64,000 bases of DNA from Halomonas sp. KG2 (GTDB lineage Bacteria; Pseudomonadota; Gammaproteobacteria; Pseudomonadales; Halomonadaceae). Within the stretch, counting starts at the first letter, position 1. The number at the start of each line of letters is the position of its first letter. The DNA is taken from assembly GCA_030440445.1 (NCBI GenBank), contig CP098528.1, positions 4,154,001-4,218,000 of the forward strand. Reading direction: 5' to 3'. The notes beneath the pieces are model-generated. The model ran no database searches. It was not told where the DNA came from and saw nothing but the letters and a program-made list of their open reading frames with translations. Shown in pieces: positions 56,043 to 64,000 of this stretch. The position numbers were made by a program, and so were the translations under genes.

Positions 56043-57058
56043 ATGCTGGAGCGGGTATGGAGAACGGCCTATTTCCCTCTTTACGGCAACGAACACGCTG
56101 GCTGGTTGGGCTAATGGGGGCGGTACTGCTGTTTGGCTGGGTCAACCTCTCGGTCGGAGCAGAACACCTCTCCCCTTATCAAGTATGGCGGGCACTTCAA
56201 GCGCTAGACACTAGCTACGCCAACGACTTAGTGGAAGCACGCCTGTCACGCACACTGCTCGCCATCGCCACCGGCGCGGCACTTGCTGTCGCCGGTACAC
56301 TGCTACAAAATTTAACTCGCAACCCGCTTGCCGAGCCTGGGCTTCTGGGCATCAATGCAGGCGCAGCCGCCTCTCTCGTCACCGCTGGTTTGGTGCTTGG
56401 TTCGTTGCCTGCAGGCGCTTTTTGGTTAGCGCTACCTGGCGCGCTTTGCGTGGCTGTTTTAGTCGGCGTTCAGAGCGCTTATCGCCAGCATGACCCATCA
56501 CATCTGCTGCTGTTAGGGGCAGCGCTTAACGCCGTTCTATTTGCCTACGTACAAGCCATCACCCTTACTCACCCCGCCTTATTTGCCAACTATCGCTTCT
56601 GGATCGTTGGGTCCATCAATGGGCATACGCTAGGTGAAGCCCAGCGGCTATTAGGCTGGATAGCGGTCGGGCTAGGCCTGTCGTTTATCCTCCCGCGCTT
56701 TTTGCACGTCCTGCAAATGGGTGACGGCGTGACCAAAGCGCTGGGGCTGAATGCGGGTTGTTTAAGGCTGGCGGTGCTTAGCGGTAGCGCGTTGCTAGCG
56801 GCGATTTCAACCGCCACGGTAGGCCCTATCGCCTTCGTGGGCTTAGCCGTGCCGTTATTGGCCAAAAAAATTGCCGGCCATTACGTTTATTGGCAACTTG
56901 CCATCGCGCTAGTGATGGGCCCCCTGATGATGATACTTGCAGACCTGCTCGCACGCCTTTTGCTAAGCCCTTCTGAAATCATGACAGGGATTCTGACAGC
57001 GCTGCTAGGCGCGCCATTTCTGTTAGTCGCTGTGCGCATTAACCAGCGCGGTGTGTGA
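56039..57058 (+). CDS. FecCD-family iron-siderophore permease
   Basis: 339 residues from ATG 56039, overlapping the upstream stop as ATGA; an ATG at 56057 is also possible. Multi-spanning FecCD protein with VEARLSRTLLAIATGAALAVAG, NLTRNPLAEPGLLGINAGAA and VGPIAFVGLAVPLLAKK. It pairs with the second permease to form the inner-membrane channel. Confidence 0.92.
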   Translation: MNAGAGMENGLFPSLRQRTRWLVGLMGAVLLFGWVNLSVGAEHLSPYQVWRALQALDTSYANDLVEARLSRTLLAIATGAALAVAGTLLQNLTRNPLAEPGLLGINAGAAASLVTAGLVLGSLPAGAFWLALPGALCVAVLVGVQSAYRQHDPSHLLLLGAALNAVLFAYVQAITLTHPALFANYRFWIVGSINGHTLGEAQRLLGWIAVGLGLSFILPRFLHVLQMGDGVTKALGLNAGCLRLAVLSGSALLAAISTATVGPIAFVGLAVPLLAKKIAGHYVYWQLAIALVMGPLMMILADLLARLLLSPSEIMTGILTALLGAPFLLVAVRINQRGV

Positions 57059-58165
57059 GTGATAATGAAACGCTTTAATACGTTACTGCCAGCCTCCCGT
57101 CAGTTGTCACCCTGTCTTTTGCCATCCCGAGCTTTAGCCCCCTACGTGTTGGCCAGCATCATCGCTTTAGGGCTATTACTGGGTTCTCTCATGCTGGGAA
57201 GCCAAGGGCTTAGCAAGGAAGCGCTTGGGCACCTTATCCAAGGTAATGCGACACCGTTTGAACAGTGGCAGGCGTTTACGCTGCGCTTACCACGGGCATT
57301 CGTCGCGCTGTGTGCTGGCTTTGCGCTGGGTGTATCGGGCGCCCTGTTTCAAGGCATCACCCGCAACCCATTAGGTAGTCCCGATATTATCGGCCTTACC
57401 ACCAGCGCTAGCCTGGGAGCACTGCTGGCAAGCAGCTGGTTGATGGGCATTATGTCTACCACGACAGGAGCCGCACTAGGTGCGATCATCGGCACGCTGG
57501 CGGTCTATAGCGGCTCTGGGCGTGGTTTTCGCCACCCCTCTTCAATGATTATTGCTGGCATCGCTATCAATGCCTTAGCCCTAGCAGGTGTGCAGCTAAA
57601 TTTGACCTGGCTGGGCCAAGAGCAAGCGCGAGACGCGATGATTTGGCTTAGCGGTAGCGTAGCAGGACGCCAGTGGCACGATCTTTGGCCAATGCTTGGC
57701 CTGTGTTTGCTGTTACTGCCCGGTATTGTGCTGATAGCCCCCCGGCTGCGTCTGATGGCGCTTGGCGACCCCGTCGCCAAAAGCCTCGGCGTTAATCTGG
57801 CAGCCTCACGCTTATTAAGTGCCTTAATGGGGGCTTTTCTAGCAGGTGGCGCGGTCGCGACGGTAGGGCCGATTGCGTTTGTGTCCCTTGCCGCCCCCCA
57901 GTTGGCGTTACGCCTGTGGCGAAAACCTGGGCCGCTCCCCTTAGCGGCAGGTGTGGTCGGAGCGCTGCTGCTATTAGCGGCAGACTTAGCGGCTCAGTAC
58001 TTATTGCCTTCTGGGGCGTTACCCGTCGGGGTTTTAACAGCCGGGCTGGGCGGCATCTATTTGGTTTATTTATTAAATCGCCAGCGGCGGGGGGAATTAC
58101 CGCTGCTGGCGAAAGCGCTCAAACATCGCCAGACCAAGAAATACCACTCCCGCCGAGATGCTTAG
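57059..58165 (+). CDS. FecCD-family iron-siderophore permease, second subunit
   Basis: 368 residues from GTG 57059, or 366 from ATG 57065. FecCD pattern: LRLPRAFVALCAGFALGVSGALF, ITRNPLGSPDIIGLT, TVGPIAFVSLAAPQLALRLW. It follows directly after the first permease. No ATPase gene follows: the end runs into the convergent DUF3325 gene, overlapping by 69 nt. The energy subunit must come from elsewhere. Confidence 0.92.
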   Translation: MIMKRFNTLLPASRQLSPCLLPSRALAPYVLASIIALGLLLGSLMLGSQGLSKEALGHLIQGNATPFEQWQAFTLRLPRAFVALCAGFALGVSGALFQGITRNPLGSPDIIGLTTSASLGALLASSWLMGIMSTTTGAALGAIIGTLAVYSGSGRGFRHPSSMIIAGIAINALALAGVQLNLTWLGQEQARDAMIWLSGSVAGRQWHDLWPMLGLCLLLLPGIVLIAPRLRLMALGDPVAKSLGVNLAASRLLSALMGAFLAGGAVATVGPIAFVSLAAPQLALRLWRKPGPLPLAAGVVGALLLLAADLAAQYLLPSGALPVGVLTAGLGGIYLVYLLNRQRRGELPLLAKALKHRQTKKYHSRRDA

Positions 58166-58372
58166 ACAGCCCAGCCATAGCGTTATTGCCAGCCCTGTGC
58201 TCCAGGTTTCCATTGCCAACCAAAGCGGCCAACCGAGTATCGCACTGCCCGCCCAGAACCAAGGTTTTTGTTGAGCAGGCTTAAGACCACAACGGCGTCG
58301 GTGGCGGCTATCCGACAGCGCAATTAATGCAAAACCCAGCGTACAGAGTGCCAGAGTCGTGGTGAGCATCAT
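58097..58372 (-). CDS. DUF3325-like small membrane protein
   Basis: 91 residues with three hydrophobic segments (TTTLALCTLGFALIALS, then WFWAGSAILGWPLWLA and TLWLGCLSISAGVVFLGLAM). Its start overlaps the PepSY gene stop. DUF3325 proteins regularly follow PepSY-type siderophore reductases in iron cassettes. Function unknown. Confidence 0.75.
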   Translation of the reverse strand: MMLTTTLALCTLGFALIALSDSRHRRRCGLKPAQQKPWFWAGSAILGWPLWLAMETWSTGLAITLWLGCLSISAGVVFLGLAMFERFRQQR

Positions 58373-59916
58373 GACGCCACCTGAATGGGCTGCACACGGG
58401 TGCTCGCTTTTTTAGCAGCTCGTTTCATTTGCCAGACGATGATCAGCGCGCTGACCAAGCACATCAGGTCAACGCTAACACGCTGCCAATTACCTGCGGC
58501 AAGCTCACCTAGAACACGATAGGAAGGGGCCAAGAGATTCAGCATTGGTAGGCACAGTAACAAGATAACGATCAGAGTTAACTGCTCCCGCCACGCCTGC
58601 GAGGTCGAGCGTCTTAAAACAGCGTGTAGCAGCGCCAGCAGCCAGGCGGCAAAGAAAAAATGGATTTCCCATTGGGCGCGCCCACTAAGCGCCACCGGTA
58701 AAAGTCGATTGCTGGCGAAAAAGGCCAATACGGCAATCGGCATGCCGGCCAACGTGGCTATATTAAGCCGCTCGACACACCACATCCCCACCACGCCGCC
58801 CTTCTTATGCTTACGCTTTGACGTCCACAGCAGTAGCCCGGTTGCCACCATGCCACACCCAGCAGCCCCTAACGCAAAATAGGTCCAGCGCATGCCCCAG
58901 TCGGCAAAACGGCCGGCATGTAACCCCACCATAATGCCGTGTGCTTGTTCATCAATGCGTTGCGGCTGAGTCTCTGCTAACAACGCGCCCGAACTGGCCG
59001 CATAGATACGTTGTGGGCGGTGCGCGGATAACGCCTCGTGGGTACTTTGCCAAACCACGGCACGCGCACCTGCATCACCTGGGTGGCTAACCCTTAAGGA
59101 CTGCACTGGCTTCTGCCAATGCGCCTCAGCATCACCGACCATTTCGCTAAGGGCATATAACGCTGCAGGCTGCCCCGTAGCCGGGCCGGAGAGTGGAAAG
59201 GCATGCAGCTCACTGGTCGCTTGGCGACGCGCGTCAGCATCGGGAAACGCGCGCTCTACTCCCCAAGGCATATACAGCGACATGAGTGTTATCAAGCCGG
59301 TGTAGGTAATCATTAACTGAAAAGGTAGCGCTAACACCGAAAATGCATTGTGCGCATCAAGCCAACTGCGCGCGCCCTTTTGGGGCCGGAAAGCAAAAAA
59401 GTCGCGCAGGATTTTTTTATGGGTTATCACGCCGCTAATGATTGCCACGAACATCATCATGGTGGCGATACCAATGATCCAGCGGCCATAGATGGCGGGC
59501 AGATGATGCAATTGGAAATGGAATCGATAGAAAAAATCCCCCCCACGCGTTTCTCGCGGGGTAACCAACGTCAGAGTGGTTGGGTCAAGTATCGATCGCT
59601 CTCTCCCATCCTGCCCAAACCAGACGGCTGTCGAAACCGCCTCGCGCTCATTAGGGAAGGTGATCTGCCAGCTTCTCGCTGAGGAAGCATGTTCAGTAAG
59701 ATAGTGCTGCCAGTAATCCGCTAGGCGTCGATTGTCCCACTCAGCATTCGTGGCGACACTCGGAAGTTCGGGCTGCATCCACAACGAGATACTCTCTTTG
59801 AAGTAACTCAGAGTGCCCGTCAGAAAAACGGCAAATAGCAGCCAAGCAGCCAACAAGCCGCACCATGTGTGCAGCTGGGCCATATTACGCCTCACGCTGC
59901 GCTTAGTGGACGCCAT
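58369..59916 (-). CDS. PepSY-associated membrane protein, likely ferric-siderophore reductase
   Basis: 515 residues. Membrane segments at the start (WCGLLAAWLLFAVFLTGTLSYF), around 140-160 (HHLPAIYGRWIIGIATMM), at ~200, at ~340 and near the end. This is the PepSY_TM arrangement, with scattered His that could bind haem. Related proteins in iron cassettes reduce ferric siderophores at the inner membrane. It is the middle gene of a three-gene minus-strand cassette. Confidence 0.85.
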   Translation of the reverse strand: MASTKRSVRRNMAQLHTWCGLLAAWLLFAVFLTGTLSYFKESISLWMQPELPSVATNAEWDNRRLADYWQHYLTEHASSARSWQITFPNEREAVSTAVWFGQDGRERSILDPTTLTLVTPRETRGGDFFYRFHFQLHHLPAIYGRWIIGIATMMMFVAIISGVITHKKILRDFFAFRPQKGARSWLDAHNAFSVLALPFQLMITYTGLITLMSLYMPWGVERAFPDADARRQATSELHAFPLSGPATGQPAALYALSEMVGDAEAHWQKPVQSLRVSHPGDAGARAVVWQSTHEALSAHRPQRIYAASSGALLAETQPQRIDEQAHGIMVGLHAGRFADWGMRWTYFALGAAGCGMVATGLLLWTSKRKHKKGGVVGMWCVERLNIATLAGMPIAVLAFFASNRLLPVALSGRAQWEIHFFFAAWLLALLHAVLRRSTSQAWREQLTLIVILLLCLPMLNLLAPSYRVLGELAAGNWQRVSVDLMCLVSALIIVWQMKRAAKKASTRVQPIQVAS

Positions 59917-60184
59917 AGTTAGCCACCACTAGAAGGCCGCCAATGGCTAGACCGATAGCTCCCCAAAGACGTATCAAACTCGGCGTGATAAACGACCAGA
60001 TCGCCACGCCCGCCCAAATAATAAAGCTTCCCATCATGCCGATACGCAGAGACATCATGGTATCAAACGGTAAGCCAAGCGCTGCCACCGAAAACAGTGC
60101 AGCAACGATATAGCCGCCAAGCGTCGCGGCCAGGATGCGTAAGATCAGCAGCCAATAGGAAGAGGATAAGACGTTGAGCAGCAT
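59903..60184 (-). CDS. DUF3649-like small membrane protein
   Basis: 93 residues, three to four hydrophobic segments (ILAATLGGYIVAALFSVAAL, IWAGVAIWSF, GAIGLAIGGLLVVANYG). First gene of the cassette; overlaps the PepSY gene by 14 nt. DUF3649 is commonly found with DUF3325 and PepSY genes in siderophore loci. A Fur-like dyad lies just upstream at 60220. Confidence 0.75.
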   Translation of the reverse strand: MLLNVLSSSYWLLILRILAATLGGYIVAALFSVAALGLPFDTMMSLRIGMMGSFIIWAGVAIWSFITPSLIRLWGAIGLAIGGLLVVANYGVH

Positions 60185-60219
60185 GGTGCATCTCGGTGCA
60201 GGTCACAGACCACCATTTT

Positions 60220-60244
60220 AATGCAAAAGGTTTTCATTTGCATT
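60220..60244. promoter_or_regulatory. Fur-like dyad before DUF3649/PepSY cassette
   Basis: AATGCAAA (60220-60227) and TTTGCATT (60237-60244) are exact complements; the centre TTTTCATTTGCAT resembles Fur sites. It lies 36 bp upstream of the cassette start. Confidence 0.5.
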
Positions 60245-60281
60245 AGTACAAATAACTTATTTAGCACCTGCTGCACAACGT

Positions 60282-61166
60282 TTAGGTTAACCAAATGCGC
60301 GGTGTGTGGGCGACACGCGCGATCCAGTGCGGGCGCAGAACATGCCACGCCTGCTCACACAGCGTCCAGGCTTCATTGCGTGAGTTTCCGAGATAACGTA
60401 ATAACAGCACGCCCTGGCGAACGGTAACCGCCCAACGCGGGTTGTCCGGCAGCGCTTCGCGTAGCTCATCAATCGCCACACCGGCATCTTCTAAGCCCAC
60501 CGCCCATAGCGTGGCTTGCACCGTGGCGCCCCCCTGCCCCCAGCGCCCGTTAAAACGCGGATGTGCAGGATCCAACGGTTGGCGTTCAAGCCACAGCGGC
60601 TTGCCATCTAGGGTTAAACGAAAGTGCTGCTCAATGCGACCTGTTACATAGGGAAGTTCACTGGCGGGGCGGCCCAGCGCCATGATTTCCCAGCCCAAGC
60701 AACGGGCACTGCCATGCAACGCAATATGCGTTCGCTGAGCGCCTTTGGAGCCATCAAAGGCGATCGTTTCTTGAGGAAGCCACTCAAGGATGCCGCCATC
60801 TTCCACGTTAAGCTCAGTCTGTTGGTTCCAGGCAACGCCCTGACTGTCAGCTTTATAAAGCTTGTTAGCCGCAGGCGTGGTGAGCAGCGCATGAGCATCA
60901 CCCTCGATGTGGGCGCGAATCGTCAGGGCATCGCCACTGACTAAACCACCGGGTGGATGCAGCACGTACACATGGCAAGCTTCCGTGCTGCCTTCTGGGT
61001 AAAACGGCCGCTGTACTCGTAGCGGCCCTTGGTGACGAGCCTGCACCAATCGGGTTGTGCCCTCACGGTTAGCAAAACGCAGCGCCAGCGATGCCGCCCA
61101 GTGGCGCTCGCCATCAAAGCGATGGCCTGAGCTAGCGGCAGGTGTCGCAAGTTCACACAGAGTCAT
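60282..61166 (-). CDS. ureD: urease accessory protein UreD
   Basis: 294 residues. UreD/UreH pattern: LVQARHQGPLRVQRPFYPEG at about 38-57, VYVLHPPGGLVSGDAL, LTTPAANKLYKA, and LEWLPQETIAFDGS. It scaffolds UreF and UreG on the apo-urease. Its usual neighbour ureA is about 9 kb away here, across the iron cluster. It has its own sigma-54-like promoter at 61207. Confidence 0.95.
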   Translation of the reverse strand: MTLCELATPAASSGHRFDGERHWAASLALRFANREGTTRLVQARHQGPLRVQRPFYPEGSTEACHVYVLHPPGGLVSGDALTIRAHIEGDAHALLTTPAANKLYKADSQGVAWNQQTELNVEDGGILEWLPQETIAFDGSKGAQRTHIALHGSARCLGWEIMALGRPASELPYVTGRIEQHFRLTLDGKPLWLERQPLDPAHPRFNGRWGQGGATVQATLWAVGLEDAGVAIDELREALPDNPRWAVTVRQGVLLLRYLGNSRNEAWTLCEQAWHVLRPHWIARVAHTPRIWLT

Positions 61167-61206
61167 GGCGCTATCGCTTCCAGTTGGTCAATATTTCAAC
61201 TTGAAA

Positions 61207-61223
61207 TGCAAGGAGTGCGCCAA
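61207..61223 (-). promoter_or_regulatory. sigma-54 promoter of ureD
   Basis: On the minus strand TTGGCGCACTCCTTGCA has the invariant GG-N10-GC and near-consensus TTGGCrC/TTGCA. Transcription would start about 30 nt before the ureD ATG. An NtrC-like palindrome (GCGCCAAAATGGTG) overlaps the -24 side. Confidence 0.8.
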
Positions 61224-61297
61224 AATGGTGAAAAACCACGTTTCTTTGTCGACACAATAACTTAAGCTTTGAGATTGTTAGCTACCAACGGCTTTAA

Positions 61298-61343
61298 GCA
61301 CCAAAAGAGAACACAAAAACGGATAAGCGCACCAAATCTGAGC
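61298..61343. promoter_or_regulatory. NtrC-like enhancer sites upstream of ureD
   Basis: GCACCAAAAGAGAAC (61298-61312) and GCACCAAATCTGAGC (61329-61343) share the GCACCAAA half of the NtrC site and lie 75-120 bp upstream of the -24 box. Apart from these and the promoter, the 318-bp gap 61167-61484 contains nothing I recognise. Confidence 0.45.
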
Positions 61344-61484
61344 AACCTTCAACGCCGTTAGAAGAAGGCCCAAGCCTCGTTAAGCTAAGCTGCGCACTCT
61401 TCTTTGCTAACCACTAAATGGTAAGCGTTGGGGGCTATATCGTTGCTAAACTGATACGCACATAGTCATCAGCAGAGTTCAACA

Positions 61485-61871
61485 ATGACACGCACCCATC
61501 ACCCTTCCCCTACCTTCCAGCTGCGCTTAGCGTTAAACCACGATGTGGTGATTGGCCCTGGCAAGGCTGACCTGTTGGAAATGATTGATCAAACCGGCTC
61601 AATTTCCGCGGCGGGCCGCGCGCTGAACATGAGTTATAAAAAAGCCTGGCAACTGCTCGAAACTATGAACGGCTACTTTTTATCACCGCTGGTGGTAACA
61701 AGTTCCGGTGGAAATGCACGGGGGGGAGCACACCTAACCGAGACGGGTAAACAAGTACTTACCCACTATCGAGCACTGGAAAAGCAGTTTGTGATGGCAA
61801 CGCCTGACGATGCCAAAGCACTGCTAGCGCTTCTGTCACCTTCTGATGGTGCCGAGCGCGACAATGATTGA
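61485..61871 (+). CDS. short ModE-like regulator (HTH only)
   Basis: 128 residues. ModE-type winged HTH (LLEMIDQTGSISAAGRALNM, YKKAWQLLETMNGYF, HLTETGKQVLTHYRALE). It lacks the C-terminal molbindin (TOBE) domains of the full ModE protein, so molybdate sensing is not explained by this protein alone. It precedes modABC by 92 bp, in the same direction, and is the probable repressor of that operon. Confidence 0.88.
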   Translation: MTRTHHPSPTFQLRLALNHDVVIGPGKADLLEMIDQTGSISAAGRALNMSYKKAWQLLETMNGYFLSPLVVTSSGGNARGGAHLTETGKQVLTHYRALEKQFVMATPDDAKALLALLSPSDGAERDND

Positions 61872-61927
61872 TCGCCATCCAGCCACGCGTTATTTGTCAT
61901 TGAACACGCGCTGAGTATTCGCTAATC

Positions 61928-61955
61928 TCCGCTATATCCATGTGGAAATAGCGGA
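61928..61955. promoter_or_regulatory. ModE-like operator before modA
   Basis: TCCGCTAT (61928-61935) and ATAGCGGA (61948-61955) are exact complements, 12 bases apart. The CGCTATAT half resembles the ModE box CGnTATATA. It lies just before the modA start. Confidence 0.7.
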
Positions 61956-61963
61956 ATAAAACG

Positions 61964-62752
61964 ATGCTTAACTTCGGTGTGAACAATCGCCTGCTTGCCA
62001 GCGTTATTCTATTTAGCCTTCCGACAGCATCAGCGCTCGCGAGCGACAATGTGCACGTTGCAGCCGCTGCGTCGCTGACCGATGCACTAAACGATGCCAT
62101 TGCGGTTTATGAAACGCATAATGACGTTGATGTGACCGCGATTTATGCTTCGTCGTCTACCCTTGCTCGACAAATCGCCAGCGGCAGTCCCGCGCAGCTA
62201 TTTCTTTCCGCAAATGTGACGTGGATGGATTGGCTTGAAGATCAGCATATCAATGTGCAGCAACGTAGAGATTTACTGCAAAATCGATTGGCGCTTGTTA
62301 GTGCCAGCGATAGCGTGCCAATGCAGTTCACCCCAGGGGAAGGCATCGCTATTGAAACGCTATTAGGCGAGCGCGACCGACTGTCCGTGGGAGACCCAGA
62401 CCATGTACCGGCCGGTATCTATACCCAGCAAGCACTGGAGACACTGGGCGAATGGGAAGCTCTAGCGCCGCGCCTAGCCCGTGGCAATGATGTGCGCGCT
62501 GCATTAGCGCTGGTAGAGCGTGAAGAAACACCCATCGGTGTGGTGTATCAAACGGATGCTTTTGCCAGCAAGGCCGTCAGGGTACTTGGGTTATTCCCAG
62601 CCGCCAGCCACGACCCCATTACGTACCCCATCGCCCTGATTGATGCAGAGCAAAACGCTGCTGCCGTGGCGCTACAGGCGTGGTTAACCAGTGAAGAAGC
62701 CCTCGCTATCTTTGCCGAGCATGGCTTTGACACAAGCATCAGTGCACCGTGA
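61964..62752 (+). CDS. modA: molybdate ABC transporter binding protein
   Basis: 262 residues. Signal peptide to about SALA-SD. ModA pattern: VHVAAAASLTDALNDAI, ASSSTLARQIASGSPAQLF, ANVTWMDWL, and VYQTDAFASKAV. It binds molybdate or tungstate in the periplasm, with oxyanion-contact Ser in ASLT and SSST. It overlaps modB by 4 nt. Confidence 0.95.
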   Translation: MLNFGVNNRLLASVILFSLPTASALASDNVHVAAAASLTDALNDAIAVYETHNDVDVTAIYASSSTLARQIASGSPAQLFLSANVTWMDWLEDQHINVQQRRDLLQNRLALVSASDSVPMQFTPGEGIAIETLLGERDRLSVGDPDHVPAGIYTQQALETLGEWEALAPRLARGNDVRAALALVEREETPIGVVYQTDAFASKAVRVLGLFPAASHDPITYPIALIDAEQNAAAVALQAWLTSEEALAIFAEHGFDTSISAP

Positions 62753-63450
62753 CGCTTTCTCCAGCGGAGTGGGAGGCTATTCGCCTAAGCTTACTGATCG
62801 GCTTAGCGGCGGTTGCATGGATATTGCCCCCAGGCATTGCCGTCGCTTGGTGGCTAGCCCGCTATCATTTTCGCGGGAAAGCATTGGTCAATGGTTTGAT
62901 ACACTTGCCACTGGTTCTGCCGCCCGTGGTTGTGGGGTATCTACTGTTAATTGGCTTGGGCAGGCAAGGGGTGTTTGGTCAATGGCTTTACAGCAACTTA
63001 GGCGTATCATTGCCATTTACTTGGCAAGGGGCAGCCGTTGCTAGCGGCGTAATGGCGTTTCCATTACTGGTGAGGGCCCTGCGTTTATCCCTTGAGGCCG
63101 TTGACCCCAAACTCGAAGCGGCTGCCAGCACGCTAGGCGCTAGTCGCTGGCGGGTATTCACCACCATCACATTGCCGCTGGCGATCCCCGGCCTGCTAAC
63201 AGGTACCGTGCTGGCTTTTGCTCGCGCGCTTTCCGAGTTCGGTGCCACTATCACTTTCGCCTCTAATATCCCTGGCGAAACGCGCACCTTACCCCTAGCA
63301 CTCTATACGCTAATTCAGACACCCGGTCAGGAAGCCGCTGCGGCAAGGCTATGTTTTCTCGCCATCATTATTGCCCTGCTCTCGTTAATTGCCTCTGAAT
63401 GGCTAGCGCGCCGCACCCAACAGCGTTTACAGGAACGTGATGCCTACTAA
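62749..63450 (+). CDS. modB: molybdate ABC transporter permease
   Basis: 233 residues from GTG 62749. Five to six hydrophobic segments and the EAA loop EAAASTLGASRWRVFTTITL. ModB signature LPLVLPPVVVGYLLLIGLG. It forms the molybdate channel with itself as a dimer. Overlaps modC by 11 nt. Confidence 0.95.
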   Translation: MTLSPAEWEAIRLSLLIGLAAVAWILPPGIAVAWWLARYHFRGKALVNGLIHLPLVLPPVVVGYLLLIGLGRQGVFGQWLYSNLGVSLPFTWQGAAVASGVMAFPLLVRALRLSLEAVDPKLEAAASTLGASRWRVFTTITLPLAIPGLLTGTVLAFARALSEFGATITFASNIPGETRTLPLALYTLIQTPGQEAAAARLCFLAIIIALLSLIASEWLARRTQQRLQERDAY

Positions 63451-64000
63451 CCCAACGTCTCCCGACGCCTCTGCCCATTCATCGCTATCGCTCTCTGTTG
63501 AACAACGCCTTGGCAACTTCCAGCTGCAAGCATCGCTCACGCTGCCCGCTAGCGGTGTGACCGGTATTTTTGGCATATCAGGAAGCGGCAAAACCAGCCT
63601 ACTGCGCATTATTGCAGGCTTGGACACACCCGACGTAGGCAAACTGCAGCTCGGCGACCAGGTGCTACTAGACACCCAACAGCGCCAGAATGTACCCGCC
63701 CATCAACGGCGCATTGGCGTTGTGTTCCAGGAGGCGCGTCTTTTTCCTCATTACCGAGTGCGAGGCAACCTCACCTACGGCATGCCTAAACGAGCAACTC
63801 ACCGCTTCGATGAGATTGTCGAATTGCTTGGCATCGGACATTTACTTGAGCGGATACCGGGTACCCTTTCGGGCGGCGAAGCACGCCGAGTCGCCATAGG
63901 CAGGGCACTACTGAGCGATCCTCAGCTACTGCTAATGGATGAGCCACTCTCCGGATTGGATGGGCCACGTAAGCAAGAGCTGTTGCGCTTCATTGCGCGA
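63440..64000 (+). CDS. modC: molybdate ABC transporter ATPase (3' end outside window)
   Basis: 187 residues are visible. Walker A GISGSGKTSLL, Q-loop VFQEARLFPHY, signature LSGGEARRVAIGRAL and Walker B LLLMDEPLSGLD are present. The C-terminal molbindin domain would lie beyond the window. It energises ModB for molybdate uptake. Confidence 0.93.
   Translation, partial: MPTNPTSPDASAHSSLSLSVEQRLGNFQLQASLTLPASGVTGIFGISGSGKTSLLRIIAGLDTPDVGKLQLGDQVLLDTQQRQNVPAHQRRIGVVFQEARLFPHYRVRGNLTYGMPKRATHRFDEIVELLGIGHLLERIPGTLSGGEARRVAIGRALLSDPQLLLMDEPLSGLDGPRKQELLRFIAR

Overview
The window looks like a chromosomal stretch of a Halomonas-like gammaproteobacterium. That is an inference from gene content: several TRAP transporters, a soluble fds-type formate dehydrogenase, urease, a siderophore receptor cassette and a GC-rich coding style. 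No rRNA or other definitive taxonomic marker is present. About the first 24.5 kb is an accessory island; the rest is metabolic chromosome with signs of rearrangement.

Island (1-24.6 kb). The left edge holds a primase-type zinc-finger gene (cut by the window) and a DUF3987 gene, followed by a small gene. The end of this block is duplicated in tandem and the copy has decayed. Next comes an AT-rich unknown gene, then a complete type 1 BREX phage-defence operon on the minus strand, read brxA, brxB, brxC, pglX, pglZ, brxL. It carries extra genes: an AlbA_2/HATPase protein between brxC and pglX, a PHP-plus-SMC-like ATPase (TrlF-like) between pglX and pglZ, and a 47-codon stub of a second AlbA_2 protein coupled to pglZ. 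Upstream of brxA lie a divergent MobV-like relaxase gene and an alpA excisionase-type regulator. alpA is cut by an IS30-family element whose 3-bp target duplication can be removed on paper to restore the frame exactly. A tRNA-Arg(CCG) with its 3' end facing the island lies just beyond. No integrase is in the window.

Organic acid uptake (24.9-38 kb). An orphan dctP is followed by a LysR regulator, a GlcD-type FAD oxidase, a full dctPQM set, a GlxA-like regulator, a second, unrelated dctPQM set, a 105-bp remnant of a dctM 3' end, and a chemoreceptor. The orphan dctP and the remnant look like two ends of an older operon opened by insertion or recombination.

Formate and molybdenum (38-45.6 kb and 61.5-64 kb). 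A ModE-HTH/periplasmic-binding-fold regulator is divergent from fdsGBACD. A perfect 18-bp inverted repeat in the shared promoter is the likely operator. At the right edge a short ModE-like gene precedes modABC (modC is cut by the window), whose promoter holds a dyad. The modABC system would supply molybdate for the formate dehydrogenase cofactor. A strong terminator at 38.29 kb, with no plus-strand gene before it, suggests a small RNA.

Urease and iron (45.6-61.2 kb). The urease genes run ureD ... ureA, ureB, ureC, ureE, ureF, ureG on the minus strand. They are broken by an iron-siderophore cluster between ureD and ureA, an IS3-family insertion between ureA and ureB, and a palindromic repeat between ureC and ureE. 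Both ureD and ureA have a GG-N10-GC sigma-54 promoter with NtrC-like sites upstream, so nitrogen control is likely. The iron cluster has an AraC regulator, a TonB receptor behind a Fur-like box, a binding protein and two permeases but no ATPase, and an opposing DUF3649/PepSY/DUF3325 cassette.
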